Below are positions 1-11,899 of a DNA stretch of 64,000 nucleotides, one piece after another (within the stretch, counting starts at the first letter, position 1; the number at the start of each line of letters is the position of its first letter). The translations under genes were made by a program, and so were the position numbers. Source of the stretch: Candidatus Contendibacter sp. (GTDB lineage Bacteria > Pseudomonadota > Gammaproteobacteria > Competibacterales > Competibacteraceae); assembly GCA_029624675.1 (NCBI GenBank), contig JARSSP010000036.1, positions 310,001 to 374,000 of the forward strand, given 5' to 3'. A model generated the notes under the pieces. That model was not told the DNA's origin, made no database searches, and was given only the letters and a program-made list of their open reading frames with translations.

Positions 1-1409
<1,409 letters not shown>

Positions 1410-1422
1410 GCGAGGGACGACG

Positions 1423-2229
1423 ATGCGACTCGGACGGGAACGCCGCCGGGGGGCGACATCGCTCAGGCGCGCGCCGGCGGCCAGGACAGGCCAATGGCGG
1501 GCCATCCTGAAACCATGGCTGCGTGGGTTGGGGGTGGCGGTGGTGCTGGCGGCGGTCGGCTTCGGTCTGGAGGCCGGGATCCGCGCGCTGCGCGCGCCGG
1601 GCGCGTTCCCCTTGCGGCAGGTGCGGGTCGAGGGCGAACTGCGCAACCTGACCGAGACCGACTTGCAGCCCCTCGCTAGCACCTATCTGGGTCAAAATTT
1701 CTTCGTGGCTAACCTGGACGATCTGCGCGTGGCGCTGGCCGCCGATCCCTGGGTCGAGGAAGTCATGGTGCGGCGCGGCTGGCCCGATACGGTGGCAATC
1801 CATCTGCGCGAGCGGATGGCCTTCGGCTACTGGGGCGAGCGTGGGGAGATGGTTGATATCAACGGTCGCCGTTTTCACCCGGCCGCGCTGCGCCAATCAG
1901 GGCCGTGGCCGCGCCTGATTGGCCCCGAAGGTCGCGAGAAGGCGCTGATCCAGGCATGGCGCGAGGTCCGCGCCCAGCTCGACCCCGTCGGCCTGACCCT
2001 GGTGAGGCTGGTACAGGATGAGCGGCGAGCCTGGTGGCTGACCTTCGATGGAGGGATGGAAGTGTACGTGGGACGCGATCGATTCAAGGAACGGTTGCAA
2101 CGGTTGGCGCACGTCTATCCCCGCATACTGGCGGCCCAGGCCGACCGGATCGCGGCGGTGGACCTGCGCTACGGCAATGGGTTCGCCGTGCGCTGGAAAA
2201 CGGCGCCGCCAGCCCCAGCGGCGAGTTAG
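1423..2229 (+). CDS. ftsQ: Cell division protein FtsQ
   Basis: Bitopic inner-membrane divisome protein that links early cytoplasmic and late periplasmic division proteins (FtsB, FtsL). The product is 268 aa. It has a basic cytoplasmic N-terminus, one membrane helix at about residues 30-50, then a POTRA domain beginning near FPLRQVRVEGELRNLTE, and a beta domain with WWLTFDGGMEVYVGRD. The start ATG has GAGGGA upstream. The gene sits 13 bases after ddlB and 24 bases before the ftsA ATG, which is the classical position. Confidence 0.95.
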   Translation: MRLGRERRRGATSLRRAPAARTGQWRAILKPWLRGLGVAVVLAAVGFGLEAGIRALRAPGAFPLRQVRVEGELRNLTETDLQPLASTYLGQNFFVANLDDLRVALAADPWVEEVMVRRGWPDTVAIHLRERMAFGYWGERGEMVDINGRRFHPAALRQSGPWPRLIGPEGREKALIQAWREVRAQLDPVGLTLVRLVQDERRAWWLTFDGGMEVYVGRDRFKERLQRLAHVYPRILAAQADRIAAVDLRYGNGFAVRWKTAPPAPAAS

Positions 2230-2253
2230 GTGGGAGCGGGAGGCGGAGCGGTC

Positions 2254-3486
2254 ATGTCCAGAAAAGAAGACCAGAACCTGATCGTCGGGCTCGACATCGG
2301 CACCTCCAAGGTGGTGGCGGTGGTCGGCGAAGTCGGCCCGGACGGGACGATCGAGGTGGTCGGCGTCGGTGCGCATCCCGCGCGTGGCCTGAAGAAAGGC
2401 GTGGTGGTCAACATCGAATCCACCGTCCAGTCCATTCAGCGCGCGGTGGACGAGGCGGAACGAATGGCCGGCTGCCGGATTCATTCGGTCTATACCGGAA
2501 TTTCCGGGAGTCACATCCGTGGGTTCAACTCGAACGGCGTTACCGCCATCAAGCACCACGAGGTGACCTCGGAGGATGTAGAGCGAGTGATTGAAGCGGC
2601 GCGGGTGATGGCGATTCCGGCCGATCAGAAGATCCTGCACATTCTGCCTCAAGAATTCATCATCGATGGCCAGGAGGGCATTCAGGAACCGGTTGGCATG
2701 GCCGGGGTGCGGTTGGAAGCGCGGGTTCACATCGTCACCTGCGCGATCAGTGCCGAGCAAAACATCGTCAAGTGCGTGCGGCGCTGCGGTCTGGAAGTGG
2801 ATGACGTCATCCTGCAACCGCTGGCGTCGAGCCGGGCGGTGCTGACCCCGGACGAGAAGGAACTGGGTGTTTGCCTCCTGGACATCGGCGGCGGCACGAC
2901 CGATCTGGCGGTGTTCACCCACGGCGCGATCAGCCATACCGAGGTGATCCCAGTGGCCGGCAATCAGGTGACCAACGACATCGCGGTCGCCTTCCACACC
3001 CCGACCCCGGCCGCCGAGGAGCTTAAGATCAAGCATGCCTGCTGCCTCAAGCAACTGACGCGCGCCGACGAACGGATCGAGGTGGCCGGAGTCGGCGATC
3101 GGGCGGCCCGGGCGCTGTCCCGGCGGGAACTGGCGGAAGTGGTGGAACCGCGTTACGAGGAACTGTTCGAGGTGGCGCTGGGCAAGCTGCGGCACAGCGG
3201 CTTCGAGCACTTGATCCCCGCCGGCGTGGTGCTGACCGGAGGCAGTTCGCGGATGGCGGGGATCATCGAATTGGCCGAGGAAGTGATGCATCTGCCCATC
3301 CGACAGGGTTTGCCGCGTGACGTGATCGGACCGCAGGACGTGGTGCGCAATCCGATTTACGCCACCGCGGTGGGTTTGCTGCTGTTTGGCAACGAGAACC
3401 GGCCAGGGCGGTCGGGTTCCAGATCGAGGGCGGGTCGCCAAGGGTGGTGGACCCGAATCAAGGGCTGGTTTCAGGGGAATTTCTAA
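2254..3486 (+). CDS. ftsA: Cell division protein FtsA
   Basis: Actin-like ATPase that tethers the FtsZ ring to the membrane and recruits later division proteins. The product is 410 aa. Seen: phosphate-1 motif GLDIGTSKVVAVVGE, phosphate-2 motif LLDIGGGTTDLAVF, adenosine motif VVLTGGSSRMAG, and a C-terminal amphipathic helix with WWTRIKGWF that should act as the membrane anchor. The ATG at 2254 is preferred over an upstream GTG at 2230 because GGGAGGCGG lies just before it and FtsA proteins normally begin close to this point. ftsZ follows after 51 bases. Confidence 0.97.
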   Translation: MSRKEDQNLIVGLDIGTSKVVAVVGEVGPDGTIEVVGVGAHPARGLKKGVVVNIESTVQSIQRAVDEAERMAGCRIHSVYTGISGSHIRGFNSNGVTAIKHHEVTSEDVERVIEAARVMAIPADQKILHILPQEFIIDGQEGIQEPVGMAGVRLEARVHIVTCAISAEQNIVKCVRRCGLEVDDVILQPLASSRAVLTPDEKELGVCLLDIGGGTTDLAVFTHGAISHTEVIPVAGNQVTNDIAVAFHTPTPAAEELKIKHACCLKQLTRADERIEVAGVGDRAARALSRRELAEVVEPRYEELFEVALGKLRHSGFEHLIPAGVVLTGGSSRMAGIIELAEEVMHLPIRQGLPRDVIGPQDVVRNPIYATAVGLLLFGNENRPGRSGSRSRAGRQGWWTRIKGWFQGNF

Positions 3487-3537
3487 ACGGTTGGATCGGG
3501 GCAGTCTGGGTCGAGAACCATTCATCGAGGAGAAGCC

Positions 3538-4731
3538 ATGATGTTCGAACTGATGGACGCCAAGACGGAAGAAAACGCTGTCATTAAAGTGGTGGGGGTG
3601 GGCGGCGGCGGTAGCAACGCCGTGCAGCACATGCTGAGCGCTAGCATCGAGGGCGTGGATTTCATCTGCGCCAACACCGACGCGCAGGCGCTGAAGAGTT
3701 GTTCGGCGCCAGTCACCTTGCAAATGGGTGCCAACATCACCAAAGGGTTGGGAGCGGGCGCCAATCCCGATGTGGGTCGGCAAGCGGCGCAGGAGGATAG
3801 TGAACGCATTCGCGAAGCCCTGCAGGGCGCCGATATGGTGTTCATCACTGCTGGCATGGGTGGTGGCACCGGCACCGGCGCCGCGCCGGTGGTGGCGCAG
3901 TTGGCGCGGGAGATGGGGATCTTGACCGTCGCGGTGGTAACCAAGCCGTTCCCGTTCGAGGGTAAGAAGCGCATGGAGGTGGCGATGAACGGCATCCGCG
4001 AGCTGAGTCAAACGGTGGATTCGCTGATCACCATTCCCAACGAAAAACTGCTGACGGTGCTGGGCAAGAGCGCCAGCCTGCTCGATGCCTTCAAGGCGGC
4101 CAACGATGTGCTGCTCGGCGCGGTGCAGGGCATCGCCGAGTTGATCACCAATCCGGGGCTGATCAACGTCGATTTCGCCGATGTGCGCACGGTGATGTCC
4201 GAAATGGGGATGGCGATGATGGGCACGGGTCGAGCGGTCGGCGACGGGCGCGCCCGCGAGGCGGCCGAGGCGGCCATCGCCAGCCCGTTGCTGGAAAACG
4301 TCAACCTGGCCGGCGCCAAGGGTCTGCTGGTCAACATCACCTCGGGCATGGATCTGACCATCGGCGAATTCGAGGAAGTGGGCAACACCATCAAGGAACT
4401 GGCCTCCGACGACGCCACCGTGGTGGTCGGCACCGCCATCGACCCCGAGATGCGCAACGAATTGCGGGTCACCATCGTCGCCACCGGCATCGGCCAAGGG
4501 ATGCCAGCCAAGCCAATCAGTTCGCGCGAGCGGGAAGCGGCGATCCCACCGTTCAAACTGGTGCAACGGGCCGGCGGCGACGGTCATGTCCATCACGACC
4601 GGTCCAGCATCCGGCAGAAGACCATCGGCGGCGATCCCCCCAGCGAACGGGGGCATGTGGACGCCGAGGAGTATCTGGATATCCCGGCATTCCTGCGTCG
4701 GCAAGCTCTGGGGGGACGACCAACCGATTGA
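3538..4731 (+). CDS. ftsZ: Cell division protein FtsZ
   Basis: Tubulin-like GTPase that polymerises into the Z ring. The product is 397 aa. The tubulin signature GGMGGGTGTGAAPV is clear, as are VGVGGGGSNAV and the T7-loop region with NVDFADVRTVMSEMG. A variable linker (about residues 320-375) is followed by the conserved C-terminal peptide LDIPAFLRRQ, the landing site for FtsA, ZipA and ZapD. zapD is also in this window. Two ATG codons in tandem (3538, 3541) follow GAGGAGAAG; either could initiate. Confidence 0.98.
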   Translation: MMFELMDAKTEENAVIKVVGVGGGGSNAVQHMLSASIEGVDFICANTDAQALKSCSAPVTLQMGANITKGLGAGANPDVGRQAAQEDSERIREALQGADMVFITAGMGGGTGTGAAPVVAQLAREMGILTVAVVTKPFPFEGKKRMEVAMNGIRELSQTVDSLITIPNEKLLTVLGKSASLLDAFKAANDVLLGAVQGIAELITNPGLINVDFADVRTVMSEMGMAMMGTGRAVGDGRAREAAEAAIASPLLENVNLAGAKGLLVNITSGMDLTIGEFEEVGNTIKELASDDATVVVGTAIDPEMRNELRVTIVATGIGQGMPAKPISSREREAAIPPFKLVQRAGGDGHVHHDRSSIRQKTIGGDPPSERGHVDAEEYLDIPAFLRRQALGGRPTD

Positions 4732-4773
4732 CTGGTTTGGAATTGCCGACACCCTGGTGGGTTGAGGCACCGT

Positions 4774-4800
4774 GACGCGGGAGGGTAACCCCCCGCCGTC
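4774..4800 (+). terminator. GC-rich hairpin after ftsZ
   Basis: An inverted repeat (GCGGGAGGG, short TAA-containing loop, CCCCCCGC, extended by GACG/CGTC) lies 43 bases after the ftsZ stop. There is no T-run after it, so it is not a standard intrinsic terminator. It may slow polymerase or protect the 3' end of the division-cluster mRNA. Confidence 0.35.
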
Positions 4801-4860
4801 AAGGATCTGGAGCGGTAGCTTTCGCAACTTAACAACACTCAGTTGCTAAAGAGAAACAAG

Positions 4861-4890
4861 TTGCAGCATAGCTACGAATTGCGGTATCTT
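4861..4890 (+). promoter_or_regulatory. Possible sigma70 promoter for lpxC
   Basis: TTGCAG (4861-4866) and TATCTT (4885-4890) are separated by 18 bases in the 299-base ftsZ-lpxC gap, in a locally AT-richer stretch. This would give a leader of about 130 bases before the lpxC ATG. The rest of the gap holds the hairpin described separately and no recognisable gene. The call rests on two hexamers only. Confidence 0.35.
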
Positions 4891-5030
4891 CATTGCAACG
4901 CAAGACGACATGGTCGGTTGCCGACCAGCCGCATGAGCCGGCAGGCCGGCCAAGGGGTGCGCGACTCCGACCCCGCGCGACATGCCGCAACGCCATGCTC
5001 CAGTTCAATTGACGTGTTGGGGGACCTAAC

Positions 5031-5945
5031 ATGATTCGGCAGAGAACCTTGAAAAATGCCATTCGGGCGACCGGCGTCGGTCTGCATACCGGCGATAAGG
5101 TCTATTTAACGTTGCGTCCAGCGGCGCCCGATGTGGGCATTGTGTTCCGGCGGGTCGACCTGCCGGATCCTGTCGAGATCAAGGCCTGCCCGCCCCATGT
5201 TGGGGATACTCAACTGTCGACCTCGCTGGTCAGAGGCAAGGCCCGCATCTCCACCGTCGAGCATCTGTTGTCGGCATTCGCCGGGCTGGGTATCGACAAC
5301 GCCTACGTGGACGTGAGTGCCGGCGAAGTGCCGATCATGGATGGCAGCGCCGGTCCCTTCGTATTTTTGATCCAATCGGCGGGCATTCAGGAACAGAACG
5401 CGCCCAAGCGTTTTATTCGCATCAAAAAACCGGTACGGGTCGAGGATGGCGACAAATGGGCGCGCTTCGATCCCTTCGACGGGTTCAAGGTCGAGTTCAC
5501 CATTTCCTTCGACCATCCGTTGTTCCGGGGTCGCAATCAGCACGCGGTGGTGGATTTTTCCACCACTTCGTTCGTCAAGGAAGTCAGCCGGGCGCGCACC
5601 TTCGGCTTCGTGCGCGATCTTGAATATCTGCGCGAAAAACGGCTGGCCCTGGGCGGCACGCTGGACAACGCCATCGTGGTGGACGACTACCGCATCCTCA
5701 ACGAGGATGGCCTGCGTTACGAGGACGAGTTCGTCAAGCACAAGATCCTAGACGCCATCGGCGACCTCTACCTGCTGGGCCGCAGCCTGATCGGCGCGTT
5801 CACCGGCTACAAGTCCGGCCATGCCTTGAACAACCGGTTGCTGCGCGAGTTGCTGGCCAACAGTGCCGCTTGGGAAGAAGTCACCTTCAACGACGAGCGA
5901 TTGGCGCCGATTTCCTACTTGCAGCCGGCCCAGGCCACCCGCTGA
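5031..5945 (+). CDS. lpxC: UDP-3-O-acyl-N-acetylglucosamine deacetylase
   Basis: Zinc deacetylase that carries out the committed step of lipid A synthesis in the cytosol. The product is 304 aa (E. coli 305). Predicted zinc ligands are all present: His78 in VEHLL, His237 and Asp241 in [10 protein letters not shown]. The catalytic Glu77 and the general-acid His264 (KSGHALN) are also present. The position between ftsZ and secA is conserved in gammaproteobacteria. An intrinsic terminator follows at about 40 bases, so secA probably has its own promoter. The presence of lpxC shows a Gram-negative LPS outer membrane. Confidence 0.98.
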   Translation: MIRQRTLKNAIRATGVGLHTGDKVYLTLRPAAPDVGIVFRRVDLPDPVEIKACPPHVGDTQLSTSLVRGKARISTVEHLLSAFAGLGIDNAYVDVSAGEVPIMDGSAGPFVFLIQSAGIQEQNAPKRFIRIKKPVRVEDGDKWARFDPFDGFKVEFTISFDHPLFRGRNQHAVVDFSTTSFVKEVSRARTFGFVRDLEYLREKRLALGGTLDNAIVVDDYRILNEDGLRYEDEFVKHKILDAIGDLYLLGRSLIGAFTGYKSGHALNNRLLRELLANSAAWEEVTFNDERLAPISYLQPAQATR

Positions 5946-5987
5946 GCCGCTCCATCGCCTATTCTTCCCCGATTTTCCCGTCGAGCA

Positions 5988-6024
5988 CGGCTTCCCGGCG
6001 ATCCCGGGAGGCCGTTTGCTGTTT
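5988..6024 (+). terminator. Intrinsic terminator after lpxC
   Basis: An 11-bp stem (5988-5998 with 6004-6014, one G-T pair) with a 5-base loop is followed by TTTGCTGTTT. It lies 42 bases after the lpxC stop. This is a good Rho-independent terminator and separates the lpxC transcript from secA. Confidence 0.75.
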
Positions 6025-6149
6025 ATGGGCGCGAGGTTTCAGCGCGCTCCGTGAAACGCGCCACCACCGGGCCACCGCGCAAAAACCCTGTCCCTAGGGT
6101 ATCATGGCGCCCATTGGCATTGAGCGACGAAGCGAAAGGCTCCCGATTG

Positions 6150-8870
6150 ATGAACATTCTGAAAACCATTTTTGGCAGCCGCAATGACCGCGTGCTCCGA
6201 CGGATGCGCAAGGTTGCCGACCGAATCAACGCCCTGGAACCGGGCATCGCGGCATTGAGCGACGCGGACCTACGCGCCAAGACCGACGAATTCAAAAACC
6301 GGCTGGCCCAGGGGGAAATCCTGGATGCGCTGCTGCCCGAAGCGTTCGCGGTGGTGCGCGAGGCCAGCAAGCGCACTCTGGACATGCGCCATTTCGACGT
6401 GCAGTTGATCGGCGGTATGGTGCTGCACGAGGGTAAGATTTCCGAGATGCGCACCGGCGAAGGCAAGACCCTGGTGGCGACCCTGACGGTCTATCTCAAC
6501 GCGCTAGCCGGCAAGGGCGTGCACGTGGTGACGGTCAACGATTATCTGGCCCGGCGCGACGCCGATTGGATGGGTCAAATCTATCGCTTTCTGGGGATGA
6601 GCGTCGGGGTCGTCATCGCCGGCATGAGTCCCGAGGAGAAGCGCGCTGCCTACGCCACCGACATCACCTACGGCACCAACAACGAATACGGCTTCGACTA
6701 CCTGCGCGACAACATGGCCTTCAACCTGGAGCAGAAGGTGCAGCGGCCCCTGCATTACGCCCTGGTGGACGAAGTGGACTCGATCCTGATCGACGAGGCG
6801 CGCACCCCGCTGATCATCTCCGGTCCCGCCGAGGAAAGCTCGGAACTCTATCGCAAGGTCAACGAGATCGTGCCGCGCCTGACCCGCCAGAAGGAAGAGG
6901 AAGGACCGGGCGATTACTGGGTCGACGAAAAGACCAAGCAAGTCTATCTGACCGAGGCGGGCCACGAGCACATCGAGGACCTGCTGCTGGAAGCGGGATT
7001 GCTGCGCGAGGGCGACAGCCTGTACGACGCCGCCCATCTGGGCGTGTTTCACCATCTCAACGCCTGTTTGCGAGCCCACGCCCTGTTTCACCGCGACGTG
7101 GAATACATCGTGCGCGACGGCGAAATTATCATCGTGGACGAATTCACCGGCCGCACCATGCCGGGTCGACGCTGGTCGGATGGTTTGCACCAGGCCATCG
7201 AAGCCAAGGAAGGCGTGCCGATCCAGGCCGAAAATCAGACCCTAGCTTCGATCACCTTCCAAAACTACTTCCGTCTCTACCAAAAGCTGGCTGGCATGAC
7301 CGGCACCGCCGACACCGAGGCCTTCGAGTTCCAGCAGATCTATGGGCTGGAAGTGATTGTGGTCCCCACCCACCTGAAAATGATCCGCGAGGACAAGGGC
7401 GACCTGGTGTTTCTCACCCAGCAGGAAAAATACGAGGCGGTGTTGGACGATATCCGTGACTGTCGAAAGCGTGGTCAGCCGACCCTGGTCGGCACCACCT
7501 CCATCGAGGTGTCCGAGCTGATCTCCAAACTGCTGGACAAGGAAAAGATTCCCCATCAGGTGCTCAACGCCAAGCAGCACGAGCGGGAGGCGGAGATCAT
7601 CGCCCAGGCTGGCCGGCCGGGCACGGTGACGATCGCCACCAACATGGCCGGGCGCGGCACCGACATCGTGCTGGGCGGCAACCTGCAAGCCGAACTGAAA
7701 GCCATGAATCCCGACGCCGAGGCAGCGGCCCACGAGGCGGTGCGGCAAGGCTGGCAACAACGGCACGAGCAGGTGGTGGCCGCTGGCGGTCTGCATGTCA
7801 TCGGTACCGAGCGCCACGAATCGCGGCGCATCGACAACCAGTTGCGCGGTCGCTCCGGCCGTCAGGGCGACCCCGGTTCCAGCCGCTTCTACCTGTCGCT
7901 ACAAGACAACCTGTTGCGTATCTTCGCTTCCGACAAGGTGGCGGGTCTAATGCAAAAGCTGGGGATGCAGAAGGGCGAGGCCATCGAACATCCGTGGGTG
8001 ACCAAGGCGATTGAAAACGCCCAGCGCAAGGTCGAGGCCCACAACTTCGACATTCGCAAGAATCTGCTGGAATTCGACGACGTCGCCAACGACCAGCGCA
8101 AGGTGATGTACGCCTGGCGCAACGAATTGATGGAAGCCGAGGATATCTCCGCCACGCTGAAGGAGATGCGCGCCGAGGTGCTCAAGCAGGTGATCGACCC
8201 ATTCATCCCGCCACAGAGTTTGGAGGAGCAATGGAACGTGGCCGGGCTGGAGGAGGCGCTAGAGCGAGAGTTTGGCCTGTCCCTACCGCTTCGCGCCTGG
8301 TTGGACGCCGAGCCCAACCTGCACGAGGAACCGCTGCGCGCGCGCATCCACGCCGAACTGGAGCAAGTCTATGCCGCTAAGGAAGCCCAAGTGCCCTGGA
8401 TGCGGCAGTTCGAGAAGGCGGTGCTGCTACAAGTGCTGGATAGCCACTGGCGCGAACATCTGGCGGCAATGGACTACCTGCGCCAGGGCATCCACTTGCG
8501 CGGTTACGCCCAGAAAAATCCCAAGCAGGAGTACAAGCGCGAAGCCTTCGAGATGTTCCAGGCGCTGGTGCAGCGCATCCATCAGGAAGCGGTCGGTTTC
8601 CTGGTGCGCGCTCAGTTCGAGGCCGAGCCGACACCGATCCCGGAACCGCGCCACCCCGCGCCCGCCGCGCTGCATTTCGTTCATGCCGAGGCGTCGGCGT
8701 TGGCCGAGGGGGGGGGCGAGGACGATGAATCGAACGCGATTGGCCAGCAGCCCGATGAAGCAGCGGCTCATACACCCTTCGTGCGCGAAGGGCGCAAGGT
8801 CGGCCGCAACGAGCCCTGCCCGTGCGGCTCGGGCAAGAAGTACAAGCACTGTCATGGTCAACTGAACTGA
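6150..8870 (+). CDS. secA: Protein translocase ATPase SecA
   Basis: Motor ATPase that pushes unfolded preproteins through SecYEG. The product is 906 aa (E. coli 901). It begins [19 protein letters not shown], the conserved SecA N-terminus, so I take the ATG at 6150, not an upstream in-frame ATG at 6051. Seen: Walker A MRTGEGKT, Walker B region [16 protein letters not shown], helicase motifs with [10 protein letters not shown], and the C-terminal zinc motif [13 protein letters not shown] that contacts SecB and lipid. The secM regulator found upstream in E. coli is absent; the 204-base gap holds only the lpxC terminator and no clear gene. Confidence 0.98.
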   Translation: MNILKTIFGSRNDRVLRRMRKVADRINALEPGIAALSDADLRAKTDEFKNRLAQGEILDALLPEAFAVVREASKRTLDMRHFDVQLIGGMVLHEGKISEMRTGEGKTLVATLTVYLNALAGKGVHVVTVNDYLARRDADWMGQIYRFLGMSVGVVIAGMSPEEKRAAYATDITYGTNNEYGFDYLRDNMAFNLEQKVQRPLHYALVDEVDSILIDEARTPLIISGPAEESSELYRKVNEIVPRLTRQKEEEGPGDYWVDEKTKQVYLTEAGHEHIEDLLLEAGLLREGDSLYDAAHLGVFHHLNACLRAHALFHRDVEYIVRDGEIIIVDEFTGRTMPGRRWSDGLHQAIEAKEGVPIQAENQTLASITFQNYFRLYQKLAGMTGTADTEAFEFQQIYGLEVIVVPTHLKMIREDKGDLVFLTQQEKYEAVLDDIRDCRKRGQPTLVGTTSIEVSELISKLLDKEKIPHQVLNAKQHEREAEIIAQAGRPGTVTIATNMAGRGTDIVLGGNLQAELKAMNPDAEAAAHEAVRQGWQQRHEQVVAAGGLHVIGTERHESRRIDNQLRGRSGRQGDPGSSRFYLSLQDNLLRIFASDKVAGLMQKLGMQKGEAIEHPWVTKAIENAQRKVEAHNFDIRKNLLEFDDVANDQRKVMYAWRNELMEAEDISATLKEMRAEVLKQVIDPFIPPQSLEEQWNVAGLEEALEREFGLSLPLRAWLDAEPNLHEEPLRARIHAELEQVYAAKEAQVPWMRQFEKAVLLQVLDSHWREHLAAMDYLRQGIHLRGYAQKNPKQEYKREAFEMFQALVQRIHQEAVGFLVRAQFEAEPTPIPEPRHPAPAALHFVHAEASALAEGGGEDDESNAIGQQPDEAAAHTPFVREGRKVGRNEPCPCGSGKKYKHCHGQLN

Positions 8871-8883
8871 AATGGAGGCGCGC

Positions 8884-10074
8884 GTGGAACCGCTTGCTGT
8901 CGCCGGCATCCGTTTGGGAACGACTTGCGCCGGCATCAAGTATCCCAACCGCCGTGATCTAGTGGTGATCGAGGCGGCGGTGGGAACCCGGGCCGCCGCG
9001 GTGTTCACCCGCAATGCGTTTTGCGCCGCGCCGGTCATCGTGGCGCGAACCCATCTGGCCGCCACTTCCCCTCGCTACCTAGTCATCAATACGGGCAACG
9101 CAAATGCCGGCACCGGTCGGCAGGGTCTGGTGGACGCCGAGGCGAGCTGCCGGGCGCTGGCGGAGCGGGTGGGTTGTCGGCAAGAAGAAGTGTTGCCGTT
9201 TTCCACCGGCGTCATCGGCGAGCCATTGCCACTGTATCGGGTGGTCACGGGCTTGCCGGCGGCGCTGGCGGCGCTGCGTCCGGATGGCTGGAGCGAAGCC
9301 GCCCACGGCATCATGACCACCGATACCCGGCCCAAGTGGGCGTCGCGGCGGCTCAATCTCAATGGACGGGACGTGGCGGTGACCGGTATCGCCAAGGGTG
9401 CCGGCATGATTTGCCCGGACATGGCCACCCTGCTGGCGTTCGTCGCCACCGACGCCGCCGTGGATGAAGCCGTGCTGCGATCCGCGCTGACGGGGGCGGT
9501 CGCCGAATCCTTCAACGCCATCACCGTGGACGGCGATACGTCCACCAACGATTCCTGCCTGTTACTGGCCACCGGCCAGTCTGGGGCGAACGTGCCGGCG
9601 CACGGTGACGATCACGCGCGTTTTGTCAATGCAGTGCGCGAGGTGTGCGGCGACTTGGCCCAGGCGATCATCCGCGATGGCGAGGGCGCGACCAAGTTCA
9701 TCACCGTGCGGATCGAGGGCGGCCACGACATGGCCGAATGTCGACGGGTTGCCTACACCATTGCCCATTCCCCACTGGTCAAAACCGCCTTCTTCGCCTC
9801 CGACCCCAACTGGGGCCGGATTCTGGCGGCGGTGGGCCGGGCCGGGCTGGCCGATCTGGACCTCGACCGGGTGGTCATCCACCTGGACGAGATCTGCATC
9901 GTCCGTGATGGCGGCCGTGCGCCGGAATACGCCGAGGAACAAGGCCAGCAGGTCATGGCGCGACCCGAAATCACGATTCGGGTCGAACTGGGCCGGGGCA
10001 AGGCGGCGGCGCGGGTCTGGACCACCGACTTGTCTTTCGACTACGTGCGCATCAACGCCGAGTATCGGACGTGA
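8884..10074 (+). CDS. argJ: Bifunctional glutamate N-acetyltransferase / amino-acid acetyltransferase
   Basis: Recycles the acetyl group from N-acetylornithine to glutamate in arginine synthesis. The product is 396 aa. ArgJ matures by self-cleavage before a conserved Thr; here the site is in [10 protein letters not shown] (Ala181-Thr182 with this start). Other family motifs: [39 protein letters not shown] chose the GTG at 8884 because GGAGG (8874-8878) stands five bases before it; the ATG at 8872 has no such site and would add four residues. The gene sits between secA and mutT, as in Pseudomonas. Confidence 0.96.
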   Translation: MEPLAVAGIRLGTTCAGIKYPNRRDLVVIEAAVGTRAAAVFTRNAFCAAPVIVARTHLAATSPRYLVINTGNANAGTGRQGLVDAEASCRALAERVGCRQEEVLPFSTGVIGEPLPLYRVVTGLPAALAALRPDGWSEAAHGIMTTDTRPKWASRRLNLNGRDVAVTGIAKGAGMICPDMATLLAFVATDAAVDEAVLRSALTGAVAESFNAITVDGDTSTNDSCLLLATGQSGANVPAHGDDHARFVNAVREVCGDLAQAIIRDGEGATKFITVRIEGGHDMAECRRVAYTIAHSPLVKTAFFASDPNWGRILAAVGRAGLADLDLDRVVIHLDEICIVRDGGRAPEYAEEQGQQVMARPEITIRVELGRGKAAARVWTTDLSFDYVRINAEYRT

Positions 10075-10514
10075 GCGGAACGGTTCATGTGGCGGTGGGC
10101 ATCGTCGCGGATCCGGTGGGAGCCGTGTTGATTACCCGCCGACCCGACCACGCGCATCAGGGTGGACTCTGGGAGTTTCCCGGCGGCAAGGTGGAAGCCA
10201 CTGAATCGGTGGAAGCGGCGCTCCAGCGCGAATTGCATGAAGAGTTGGGGATTACCGTCCAGGCCGCCGAACCGTGGTTACAGGTCCACCATGCCTATCC
10301 GGACAAGACCGTGCTGCTGGAGGTCTGGCGGGTCATCGCCTGGGACGGCGAACCGCACGGTCGGGAAGGTCAGCCGCTGCGGTGGGCGTCGCCCGCGCGG
10401 TTGGCCGATTTCGCCTTTCCCGCCGCCGACAAACCGATCATCGCGCGATTGCGCCAGGAACACGATCAAATCGCGCAACAAGCCAGTTCGAAGGGAACGT
10501 CGGCCGTGCTTTGA
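10071..10514 (+). CDS. mutT: 8-oxo-dGTP diphosphatase (Nudix)
   Basis: Removes oxidised dGTP from the nucleotide pool and so prevents A-to-C mutations. The product is 147 aa. The Nudix box is complete at residues 39-61 (G-x5-E-x7-R-E-L-x-E-E-x-G-I, with RELHEELGI visible). It starts at a GTG that overlaps the argJ stop by four bases, which suggests translational coupling. Its 3' end runs 49 bases into the 3' end of the opposite-strand zapD gene. Confidence 0.93.
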   Translation: MSGTVHVAVGIVADPVGAVLITRRPDHAHQGGLWEFPGGKVEATESVEAALQRELHEELGITVQAAEPWLQVHHAYPDKTVLLEVWRVIAWDGEPHGREGQPLRWASPARLADFAFPAADKPIIARLRQEHDQIAQQASSKGTSAVL

Positions 10515-11236
10515 ATCGCCCGGCGGTTGGGGTCCGGTTGCTCCAGAAAGTGGATCGTGAACCGATGGCGTCCGCCACTGATTTCGGGGAACAAGGTTCC
10601 ATCAACTGGCAACAGAACCTGGATGAGTTGATGGGGCGTATTGCTATCGAGGCCGCGCTGAAAAAAACCCCGATAAGCGATTTCTGGCTGTGGGACGGCG
10701 CTCTCGCGAATCAGGCGGAGAATCAGCGCCACGGCGTCCCACAAGGGGGCGAAGGGCGCCAACCATTCCCGCAGGTATTGGGCGCGGATCTCGGAATCCC
10801 GCTGCAGCCAGTGATAAAGCGCTGGCAAATCGAGCCGGCAGGCGCCGCCAGGAGTATGACTGCGTTTGTGAATCGCGTTCAGAAAATCGGTTTGCCGCAC
10901 GGCCTCCAGCGCCGCGTTATCCAGCCGATGGATACGGTCGATCACCCGACTGATTTCCGCCAGCACCTGGTCCAGGGTGGCGGCATGCACGTCAGGGTTC
11001 AGCCGCAGTCGATTGAGCGTAGCGGCGTGCCGTTCCAATTCCTTGAGCAGATCCCCCTTAAACTCGTTGCGTCCGGTCAGGGCCAGAATGTCGAACAGAC
11101 CTTGCAACGCCGCGCGACTGTCCCAGGTCGAGCATCCCGCCAGATTGTGGTCGACCTGGTGGAACAAAAATTCAAGGCGCAACAAGGAACGGGCGCGTTC
11201 GTTAAGAGGCTGTTCGTAGCAGACGGTCTGAGACAC
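10466..11236 (-). CDS. zapD: Cell division protein ZapD
   Basis: Cytoplasmic FtsZ-bundling protein that binds the FtsZ C-terminal peptide. The product is 256 aa (E. coli 247). It keeps the family N-terminal pattern YEQPLNERARSLLRLEFL and later RVIDRIHRLD. I place the start at a GTG (11236) with GCGAGG six bases upstream. This makes the stretch before the PLNE motif the same length as in E. coli ZapD, while ATGs further upstream lack a ribosome site. It is last in a minus-strand run pilB-pilC-pilD-coaE-zapD. No yacG was found between coaE and zapD. Confidence 0.92.
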   Translation of the reverse strand: MSQTVCYEQPLNERARSLLRLEFLFHQVDHNLAGCSTWDSRAALQGLFDILALTGRNEFKGDLLKELERHAATLNRLRLNPDVHAATLDQVLAEISRVIDRIHRLDNAALEAVRQTDFLNAIHKRSHTPGGACRLDLPALYHWLQRDSEIRAQYLREWLAPFAPLWDAVALILRLIRESAVPQPEIAYRGFFQRGLDSNTPHQLIQVLLPVDGTLFPEISGGRHRFTIHFLEQPDPNRRAIQSTADVPFELACCAI

Positions 11237-11296
11237 GATAGTCCTCGCGGACACAGTCATCATCGGAAGGGGCGCGGGCAAGATTCGTCAGCAGGC

Positions 11297-11899
11297 CTAG
11301 GTCGCGGCCAGAGTCGAGTAATGCCGATGCAGCGCGGCGACCCGCTGGTCCAGCGCCGCCAGATCGCCGGTGTTTTCCACGATCTCGTCCGCCAACGCGA
11401 GCCGCTGGTCGCGGTCGGCCTGGGCGGCCAGAATGCGCCGGGCCTGGGTTTCATCGATCCCGTCGCGCGCCATGACCCGGCGCATCCGTTCGGCTTCGGG
11501 CGCGTCCACCACCAGCACTCGGTCGACCAAATCAGTCATCCCAGTTTCCACCAGCAGCGGAATGACCAGCAGGCAATAGGGGGCGGTCAACCCGGCGATG
11601 CGTTCCCGCGCCAGAAGGCGGATGCGAGGATGCAGAATCGCTTCCAGCCGGTGGCGGCCCGCCGGGTCGGCGAACACCTGCTCGCGCAGGCGGGCGCGAT
11701 GCAATCGCCCATCACCGTTGAGACAGTTCGGTCCAAATTCGGCCACAATATCCATTAGGGCTAGCTGGCCCGGTTCGACCAGTTCGCGGGCGAGCAAGTC
11801 GGTGTCGATGATCGGCACGCCCCATCGCGCGAAGCGGTCGCTGACCGCCGTCTTGCCGCTGCCAATGCCACCTGTCAGCCCAATGACCAGCACGATCAC
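11297..11899 (-). CDS. coaE: Dephospho-CoA kinase
   Basis: Last step of coenzyme A synthesis: phosphorylates the 3'-OH of dephospho-CoA. The product is 200 aa (E. coli 206). P-loop GLTGGIGSGKT lies at the N-terminus, followed by DTDLLARELVEPG and LHPRIR in the lid and substrate regions. The GTG start at 11899 overlaps the pilD stop as GTGA, so translation is probably coupled. The linkage of pilD and coaE is conserved in many gammaproteobacteria. Confidence 0.95.
   Translation of the reverse strand: MIVLVIGLTGGIGSGKTAVSDRFARWGVPIIDTDLLARELVEPGQLALMDIVAEFGPNCLNGDGRLHRARLREQVFADPAGRHRLEAILHPRIRLLARERIAGLTAPYCLLVIPLLVETGMTDLVDRVLVVDAPEAERMRRVMARDGIDETQARRILAAQADRDQRLALADEIVENTGDLAALDQRVAALHRHYSTLAAT

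Noticed and set aside
1897..4827. Very long open frame on the minus strand opposite ftsQ, ftsA and ftsZ
   Set aside because: It is the antisense of strongly conserved genes; its His/Arg-rich translation is typical of a GC-rich shadow frame.
6100..6105. TATCAT as a -10 element for secA
   Set aside because: No acceptable -35 hexamer is present at 16-18 bases upstream.
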